Below, one piece after another: positions 12,832-15,812 of a DNA stretch of 15,812 nt (the stretch's first letter is position 1; each line of letters begins with the position of its first letter). Source of the DNA: an uncultured Burkholderiales bacterium (GTDB lineage: Bacteria; Pseudomonadota; Gammaproteobacteria; Burkholderiales; Burkholderiaceae_C); assembly GCA_903925445.1 (NCBI GenBank), contig CAIYFE010000345.1, positions 1-15,812 of the forward strand. The letters run 5' to 3'. The position numbers and the translations under genes were made by a program. A model generated the notes under the pieces. The model ran no database searches and was not told the DNA's origin. It saw only the letters and a program-made list of their open reading frames with translations.

Positions 12832-15812
12832 ACCACCACGGAAATCGTGTCCATCAGCCCGCAAGCCTTGGCCGCTTTTAACAATTACCAGCTCAACGCG
12901 TTGTCTACGCGCGATGTTGCGGCTCTCAAAATCAGTCAGGTCACGGCCTTGCAGCCCGCGCAAGTGGCGGCTTTCACCAGCACTCAAGTGGCGGCCATGA
13001 CCACCACACAAATCAGCCAACTGGCGTTGAACATGACGCCCGTTCAGCTCGCCTCGCTCACCAAGACCCAAGTCAGTGGCTTGACCGTCGATGTGCTTCA
13101 ACCCAATGCAAACAACGGCAACACCGGTTTGAGTGGATTGCAGCTGCAATCGTTGTCAACGCAAGTCGTATCGGCACTGACCACCACCCAGCTGGGGTGG
13201 TTGACGGCCACACAAGTCAGTTCGTTAACACCGACGCAAGTCAGTGCAATGAACGCGGTGCAATTGCCCGGGGTGTTGAGTAAGTTTTCAACGGTTCAGC
13301 TTTCTTCTTTGGTCACAGCACAAGCCACGGGGCTGACCAGCACGGCTTTGATCAGCCTGAGTTCGACGCAACTCCAAGCGATCACCAACAAAGAGCTTTC
13401 GCTCATCGCCAGCGCACAGTTGACTGCGCTCAATTCCACACAAGTCAGTTACTTGACCAATGTGCAGGTTTCCGGCTTGAGCACGGTACAAATTCCCGCA
13501 CTGGCCGCCAAACTCACCACCAGCCAAGTCGCATCGATCACCACATTGCAAGCGCGCGGTTTGAGCGCCACGGCATTGAATTCGATGAGCAGCGATCAGC
13601 TGCAATCGCTTTCGTCACGCACGGTGGCAGCCATGTCGACCCTGCAAGTCTTGGCCATGACGACGACACAGGTGGCCACGCTGGCCAATAGCTTCAGCAC
13701 ACAACAAGTCGCCGTCTTGACGGCATCGCAGGCTGCAGGGCTGACCTCGGCGGTGCTGTCGAGCTTGTCCAACGCGCAACTGCAAGCCATCTCGACCAAG
13801 CAAATGCCCTTCTTGAGCACGTTGCAACTCTCGGGCTTGACCACCAACCAAGTCACCGCATTCGTCACCGGCCAAATTACGGCGATGACGACCACGCAAG
13901 TGGCTTTCTTGTCCAAGAATTTTTCGCCCGCTCAGTTGACCAACTTGGGCACGTCACAAGTGCCGGGCTTGACCACGGCGGTTTTGAGCCAATTCAGCAC
14001 GCCCCAAGTCCAAGCGCTGTCTGTGCGCGATCTGCCCTTGATGTCGACCACGCAGCTGGCGGCGTTTCAACCCAACTTGGTCAATGCGTTGACGCCTGGT
14101 CAAATTCCAAGCTTGAGTTCAGCACAAATTCCCGTTTTGGCGCGGTACATGTCCACACTGCAAATCAGTGCGATGACCACCCAACAAGCCAAAGGTTTGA
14201 CCGCCACGGTTTTGAGCGCTTTGAGCGCTGATCAAGTGCAGGCCCTTTCACCCGCTGTGCTGTCTTCGGTGTCGACCACCAACTTGAACAGCCCAGTTGT
14301 CTCGGGTGCCATTGCTGCCTTGAGCACACAACAAGTGGCTTCGCTCAACACCTCGCAAGTGGCTTTGGTGTTGAACCAACTCTCCACGCTTCAGCTCTCG
14401 AGTTTGAGCACTGCGCAAGCACCCGGACTCACAGCCAGCGCCTTGGCTGGATTGGATACGCAACATTTGGCGGCCATTTCACAAGGTGCGATTGCAGGCC
14501 TGTCGGCTACGCAAGTGGCGGCGCTTTCAACAGCCCAAGTTGCCTTGCTGGGCAGCGGCTTGAGCACCGCCCAAATTGGTCTATTGACCACGGCGCAAGC
14601 CACGGGGCTGACCAGCACGATTTTGCAATCGCTGAGCAACCAACAAATTCAATCGCTGTCGCCCAGAGAAGTGGCTGCTTTGACGACTGACCAGATGAAT
14701 TACCTCTCGGGCAGTCAAATCAACGCGCTGACAACGGCACAAGCGGCAGCCATGACCACCGACCAAATTGCGGTCATTGCCCCCAAGCTTTCAGCCACAC
14801 AGCTGAGCGTTTTGACCACAGCACAAGCGCCCGGTTTGACCACCAGCACCATTTCGTTGCTCAGCACGGTTCAGTTGCGCGCCTTGAATACACAAGAGAT
14901 TTCCGCACTCACATCGGATCAATTGGCGGTGTTGCAAAGCAACCAAGTCAATGCGTTCAGCAGCGCGCAAGTGGCCGCACTGACCATCGATCAGCTGCCC
15001 ATCGTGATCAGCAATTTGTCCACCATTCAAGTGGGCGTTTTGACTTCGAGCCAAGCTGCGGGGTTGAATTCTGATGCGTTTGGCGTCATCACCACGGCGC
15101 AATTGCAAGCCTTGAACGCATCGGCGCTCAATGCTTTGTCTGCCACGCAAGCAGCACTGTTCAGTGATCAAGCCAGCGCATTGACCACCACGCAAGTGGT
15201 GGCTTTGAATGCGCCTGTCGTTGCGGCCTTGGCTGCCACCCTGACGCCTCAGCAGTTGGGTGCGTTGACCACCGTGCAATCTGCGGGCTTGACCACGGCC
15301 GCTTTGTCTGCCTTGGCCAGCGCAAATAATCTTGCTTATTTGTCACCCAAAGTCATTGCCGGTATGAACACGTCGCAAGCCAGCAGCTTGAGCACCGATC
15401 AATTGGCCGTCTTAGCTGACAACCTCACCACAGCGCAAATTGCAAGTCTGAACACAGCGCAGTCACCCGGATTGACCAGCGACGTGCTGGCAAGCATGAA
15501 CAGCGCACAGCTGCAAGCTTTGAGCAGCACCGAAGTTGCTGTGTTGACAACGGTGCAAACCGCTGGCCTTTCAAACGCGCAAATCAATGCGCTGACGTCT
15601 AAACAAATTGCGGCTTTAAGCACCGCGCAAGTCGCCAGTTTGGCCGCCAAACTGACCGCCAATCAGTTGGGCGCTTTGGTGGCTTCGCAGGCTGCGGGAC
15701 TGAATTCATCGGTGCTCAACAACTTGACGCCGGTTCAAGTGCAAGCGCTCAGCACGGCTGAGATTGCGGCCATTGCATCGGCACAAATCGGCGGTTTGCA
15801 ATCGACGCAAGC
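12688..15812 (+). CDS. Large octapeptide-repeat protein of unknown function, 3' end outside the window
   Basis: Open for 1041 codons without a stop to the right edge. I do not recognise the family. ATG 12688 is preceded by GGAG at 9 bases, and the frame opens only at 12607. From residue 1 the whole sequence is an eight-residue repeat, consensus (S/T)(S/T)xQ(V/I/L)xx(L/M), about 125 copies visible, grouped into modules of mostly 76 residues. There is no cysteine, one tryptophan (Trp171), one histidine (His593) and few charged residues. No signal peptide, membrane segment or catalytic motif is visible. The first position of each octad is nearly always S, T, N, D or G, the second is often P, and the fourth is Q/E/D: the pattern of helix N-capping, so a solenoid of very short helices is one inference. 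A surface or secreted structural protein is possible. A type I secretion signal, if any, would lie beyond the window. Confidence 0.85.
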   Translation, partial: MTSIISSMTNSQIANLTTKQVAGLSTSDINALNSSQVQALSTAQVSAMTTTEIVSISPQALAAFNNYQLNALSTRDVAALKISQVTALQPAQVAAFTSTQVAAMTTTQISQLALNMTPVQLASLTKTQVSGLTVDVLQPNANNGNTGLSGLQLQSLSTQVVSALTTTQLGWLTATQVSSLTPTQVSAMNAVQLPGVLSKFSTVQLSSLVTAQATGLTSTALISLSSTQLQAITNKELSLIASAQLTALNSTQVSYLTNVQVSGLSTVQIPALAAKLTTSQVASITTLQARGLSATALNSMSSDQLQSLSSRTVAAMSTLQVLAMTTTQVATLANSFSTQQVAVLTASQAAGLTSAVLSSLSNAQLQAISTKQMPFLSTLQLSGLTTNQVTAFVTGQITAMTTTQVAFLSKNFSPAQLTNLGTSQVPGLTTAVLSQFSTPQVQALSVRDLPLMSTTQLAAFQPNLVNALTPGQIPSLSSAQIPVLARYMSTLQISAMTTQQAKGLTATVLSALSADQVQALSPAVLSSVSTTNLNSPVVSGAIAALSTQQVASLNTSQVALVLNQLSTLQLSSLSTAQAPGLTASALAGLDTQHLAAISQGAIAGLSATQVAALSTAQVALLGSGLSTAQIGLLTTAQATGLTSTILQSLSNQQIQSLSPREVAALTTDQMNYLSGSQINALTTAQAAAMTTDQIAVIAPKLSATQLSVLTTAQAPGLTTSTISLLSTVQLRALNTQEISALTSDQLAVLQSNQVNAFSSAQVAALTIDQLPIVISNLSTIQVGVLTSSQAAGLNSDAFGVITTAQLQALNASALNALSATQAALFSDQASALTTTQVVALNAPVVAALAATLTPQQLGALTTVQSAGLTTAALSALASANNLAYLSPKVIAGMNTSQASSLSTDQLAVLADNLTTAQIASLNTAQSPGLTSDVLASMNSAQLQALSSTEVAVLTTVQTAGLSNAQINALTSKQIAALSTAQVASLAAKLTANQLGALVASQAAGLNSSVLNNLTPVQVQALSTAEIAAIASAQIGGLQSTQ
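12832..15812 (+). repeat. Array of 76-residue (228-bp) modules, each built of octads
   Basis: Module starts, by alignment of the xxxQAxGL unit, are 12832, 13060, 13312, 13540, 13720, 13948, 14176, 14407, 14587, 14815, 15043, 15268, 15451 and 15679. Lengths in residues are 76, 84, 76, 60, 76, 76, 77, 60, 76, 76, 75, 61, 76, then cut by the edge. A standard module has nine units: seven octads, one 12-residue unit ending in a pattern like LAAKL or LSKNF, and one last octad of the type SxxQLxxL. The modules of 60-61 lack exactly two octads, before the 12-residue unit. The 84-residue module carries an extra Asn/Gly-rich octad. At DNA level the copies are diverged, so this is an old array with drift rather than a recent tandem amplification. 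Confidence 0.85.

Noticed and set aside
12630..15662. Many minus-strand open frames of 60-160 codons opposite the repeat gene, rich in Cys/Ala/Val or Arg/Gly/Gln
   Set aside because: They are antisense shadows of the 24-base codon pattern (for example CAA read backwards as TTG) and show the mirrored period. None has a ribosome-binding site or recognisable domain.
12688..15812. TAL-effector-like repeats, because units such as LTPVQVQAL resemble the start of a TALE repeat
   Set aside because: TALE repeats are 33-35 residues with a paired variable residue site. Here the unit is 8 residues, modules are 60-84, and there is no matching second helix.

Overview
The window looks like chromosomal DNA of a betaproteobacterium, most likely a Burkholderiales/Comamonadaceae-type freshwater or soil bacterium. 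The reasons are a PHA synthase, a Bug/TctC binding protein, a TRAP transporter and an oxidative (not isomerase-type) hexuronate pathway side by side, in moderately GC-rich DNA with frequent TTG leucine codons. The genus is a guess. No rRNA, tRNA, CRISPR array, insertion sequence or phage gene was seen, and no stretch over 300 bases lacks a gene.

Left edge (1-1358, + strand): the 3' part of a poly(3-hydroxyalkanoate) synthase gene cut by the window edge. It converges, with only 5 bases between stop codons, on a long minus-strand gene run.

Middle (11736 down to 1364, minus strand): an almost complete genetic programme for oxidising D-galacturonate to 2-oxoglutarate. In transcription order it has an SMP-30-type aldarolactone lactonase (own terminator), then a fresh promoter with an overlapping palindromic operator, then uronate dehydrogenase (udh), 5-dehydro-4-deoxyglucarate dehydratase (kdgD), a TRAP uptake system (binding protein, small and large permease), galactarate dehydratase (garD), an orphan Bug/TctC binding protein, 2-oxoglutarate semialdehyde dehydrogenase, a small cysteine-rich CWC protein and a small secreted protein of unknown function. 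TRAP imports the uronate, Udh oxidises it to an aldarolactone, the lactonase opens this to galactarate, GarD and KdgD dehydrate and decarboxylate it to 2-oxoglutarate semialdehyde, and the aldehyde dehydrogenase delivers 2-oxoglutarate to the TCA cycle. A FadR-type GntR regulator (11805-12530, +) is divergent from the lactonase gene and is the obvious candidate local regulator.

Right part (12688 to the right edge, + strand): after a terminator behind the regulator, an open frame of 1041 codons runs off the window without a stop. It encodes a protein built from residue 1 onward of an eight-residue repeat, (S/T)(S/T)xQ(V/I/L)xxL. Octads are arranged in modules of nine units (eight octads plus one 12-residue unit, 76 residues), and every fourth module lacks two octads. 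I do not recognise this family. It is the most unusual item in the window.
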